Origin: Parabacteroides gordonii MS-1 = DSM 23371
GTDB taxonomy: Bacteria > Bacteroidota > Bacteroidia > Bacteroidales > Tannerellaceae
Length of the DNA: 64,000 nt
Assembly (NCBI RefSeq): GCF_000969825.1
Contig: NZ_KQ033919.1
Location: 1,464,173-1,528,172, forward strand
Direction: 5' to 3'
In this document: positions 62,375 through 64,000 of the stretch, one piece after another
Position numbering within the stretch: position 1 is the stretch's first letter
How the letters are laid out: each line of letters begins with the position of its first letter
The notes under the pieces: model-generated
Databases searched by the model: none
Told to the model about the DNA's origin: nothing
Seen by the model: the letters and a program-made list of their open reading frames with translations, nothing else
Position numbers and translations under genes: made by a program

Positions 62375-64000
62375 TTATTTTACGATTGCTTTTACAGCTG
62401 CTTCACCTTCTACGGCTACCACTACTACACCTACAGGAGCAGAGATAGTGGCATTGTCAGAAGAAAGAACTGTGTTGGCGATTGTCTGACCAAGTACGTT
62501 AGTGATAACGACTTTCTTACCGGCTGCACCGTTGATCGTTACAACACCGTTACCAGCGATAACTGATACAGAAGAAGCGTTGATATCTTCGTTAGCTGTC
62601 GGAGTTTCTTCTGTCGGATTTACATTGAATATAGCAGCTTCGCTCAGTTCTGTTACCAGTACAGGTATACCATTATGGATACGAACATATTGAGCTTTCA
62701 TTTCATCATCTACTTTTTTCGGTTCTGCTTCAATATAGAAGTCAGCGGCATTGCTATCATCAACCAGACGGAATGCGAATGTTGCAGCATTCATCTTGTT
62801 TTCACCTTCCATAAGCAAGCTATCCTTATCAAGATTGTGCTTATCAGTAGTATAAATTGAATTGTTTATGATTAATGTGTCTGCAATATGTTTAGCCGGA
62901 ACGAATGCCAGACGATCATTACCCTGGTACATAGCAGAAGTATTACCAGCAGCAACAGAGTCTGTCAAAGTCACCAAATAACGACCTTCCGTATAAGACG
63001 GAGTACCTGCAGTCCAGTGAGGACAATCTTCTGCATAACCATGAATAGGACAAGGAACAGAATCAGTACCTTCAGTAAACTGAACACCCAAAGCCAGCAT
63101 ATACAACGGTTTGTATGTTTCATTGCGAACATAAGCAGTATCAACAAAGATAGAAGCATTGCGTTTCATATCAGCCTTATTGTACATACCCAAGAAATTC
63201 AGGCTGTCTTTTGCAAATTCTGTACCATTGTTAGCAACAATGTTTGAAGAGTTTTCATACAAGAAACGAGTTGCTTCGTCTGCTTTGAAGAATTCTACAT
63301 AAGCAGTATCATTCTTAGCAATGGCATCTTCAATAGTTGCACCTAAGCGACGATAAAGAGGAGCCGGTTCACCTGTCAAAGCAAACATTGAAGTACGGTT
63401 TTCCGTTCCGGCAGCTTCCTGATACAAATGCAGGTCGTTGTCGTTTACACTAACTTTTTTGTCATCTGATGTAGTATACAGTACATAGAACGGAGTCTTG
63501 TCGTCACCTCTATGCATTGTTTCACGCAACCAGAAGCTTTTTGCATCAGTATCTGTTGCAGTCAGTACATAGCTTCCGTTCTTTTCGCCCACATACATCT
63601 TAACACCCTTAACAGTAGTTGTCAGTCTGTAAGCAACCATCTTCAGGTTAGTAGCGATATCTTTAGAACCAGATTCTACAACTGTAGTGTCTTTGTCTAA
63701 AATCTTAACTAATTCAGGAATGAAATCCAATGCTTCACCTTTTGTGTCAACAAACAGGACACCATCTTTATTTACATTTACTTTCTTTGTTGCATCCAGT
63801 TCGTTGAAATAAGTCAACTGATATTTCTTATACAGAGGAGCATCAAAGTAACCCAGTCTTTCACCACCGTCAGCGATCTTCGTCATTTTCAGCGTATCAC
63901 CACTTACAACGCCGTAAGCAAACACATTGTCACCGGCTTTGTATAACTGGATAGCTTTATCTGATCCTGTAAGATTTACTTTTGTTTCACGGTTCCAGAT
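62375..64000 (-). CDS. Secreted protein with DUF6383-like C-terminus, 5' end outside window
   Basis: The frame is open from base 64000, where it enters without a start, to a stop at 62375, giving at least 541 residues. The body is rich in Thr, Asp and Lys with many short beta-like stretches and no enzyme motif that I recognise. The C-terminal 70 residues (VIAGNGVVTINGAAGKKV, ITNVLGQTIA, SDNATISAPVGVVVVAVEG) resemble the DUF6383 tail found in Parabacteroides surface proteins and Por-secretion type sorting tails. It is probably exported to the cell surface. Signal peptide and N-terminus are not visible here. Confidence 0.75.
   Translation of the reverse strand: MWNRETKVNLTGSDKAIQLYKAGDNVFAYGVVSGDTLKMTKIADGGERLGYFDAPLYKKYQLTYFNELDATKKVNVNKDGVLFVDTKGEALDFIPELVKILDKDTTVVESGSKDIATNLKMVAYRLTTTVKGVKMYVGEKNGSYVLTATDTDAKSFWLRETMHRGDDKTPFYVLYTTSDDKKVSVNDNDLHLYQEAAGTENRTSMFALTGEPAPLYRRLGATIEDAIAKNDTAYVEFFKADEATRFLYENSSNIVANNGTEFAKDSLNFLGMYNKADMKRNASIFVDTAYVRNETYKPLYMLALGVQFTEGTDSVPCPIHGYAEDCPHWTAGTPSYTEGRYLVTLTDSVAAGNTSAMYQGNDRLAFVPAKHIADTLIINNSIYTTDKHNLDKDSLLMEGENKMNAATFAFRLVDDSNAADFYIEAEPKKVDDEMKAQYVRIHNGIPVLVTELSEAAIFNVNPTEETPTANEDINASSVSVIAGNGVVTINGAAGKKVVITNVLGQTIANTVLSSDNATISAPVGVVVVAVEGEAAVKAIVK

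Overview
The window looks like chromosomal DNA of a gut Bacteroidales bacterium, most probably Parabacteroides. The reasons are two SusC/SusD loci with ECF sigma/FecR pairs, the TAnnTTTG promoter box upstream of many genes, a Bacteroidetes-type six-domain ribosomal protein S1, and a C-terminal tail resembling DUF6383, which I associate with Parabacteroides. The genus is an inference; no rRNA is present. Housekeeping genes (purL, rpsA, aroB, alaS, one tRNA-Pro) are scattered among accessory loci. I found no integrase, transposase or conjugation genes.

Layout. 1-4.4 kb: purL (cut by the window edge) and two small genes, the second behind a structured leader with terminator and alternative pairings. 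4.5-15.1 kb: glycan locus 1 (sigma factor, FecR, SusC with STN domain, SusD, GH29 fucosidase, serine-type sulfatase), suited to sulfated, fucosylated host glycans. 15.2-18 kb: LysE/CBM9-like gene pair, a membrane protein, and an ECF sigma operon with two matching divergent promoters. 18-23.7 kb: three paralogous histidine kinases in tandem. 23.9-29.4 kb: rpsA, a lone receiver protein, AraC regulator, HU, hypothetical genes and tRNA-Pro. 29.5-33.3 kb: aroB, a DUF3267-like protein and an RprX/RprY-like two-component pair. 33.3-34.1 kb: about 790 bp of repeat-rich non-coding DNA.

34.1-42.5 kb: locus 2 (sigma factor divergent from FecR, then SusC, SusD and an M81/MlrC-like metallopeptidase), which may handle a peptide-like substrate. 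42.6-52.7 kb: ORF6N protein, a large GH2 lipoprotein, alaS, an M23 peptidase, MerR regulator, DUF3127 protein and a Ca/Na antiporter. 52.8-57.7 kb: an outer-membrane porin divergent from an 11-heme cytochrome, then a nitroreductase-like gene.

57.7-62.2 kb: an unusual module with a VirE_N-VapE primase/helicase-like protein, a DUF4248 protein, an HU-related protein, a signal-less muramidase overlapping a 29-codon ORF, and a coiled-coil protein. Between the primase-helicase and DUF4248 genes lie four alternating GC-rich repeats and a 149-bp nested palindrome. This module, the leader RNA at 4.2-4.4 kb and the divergent ECF promoters at 17 kb are the best candidates for undescribed biology. The window ends inside a secreted protein with a DUF6383-like tail.
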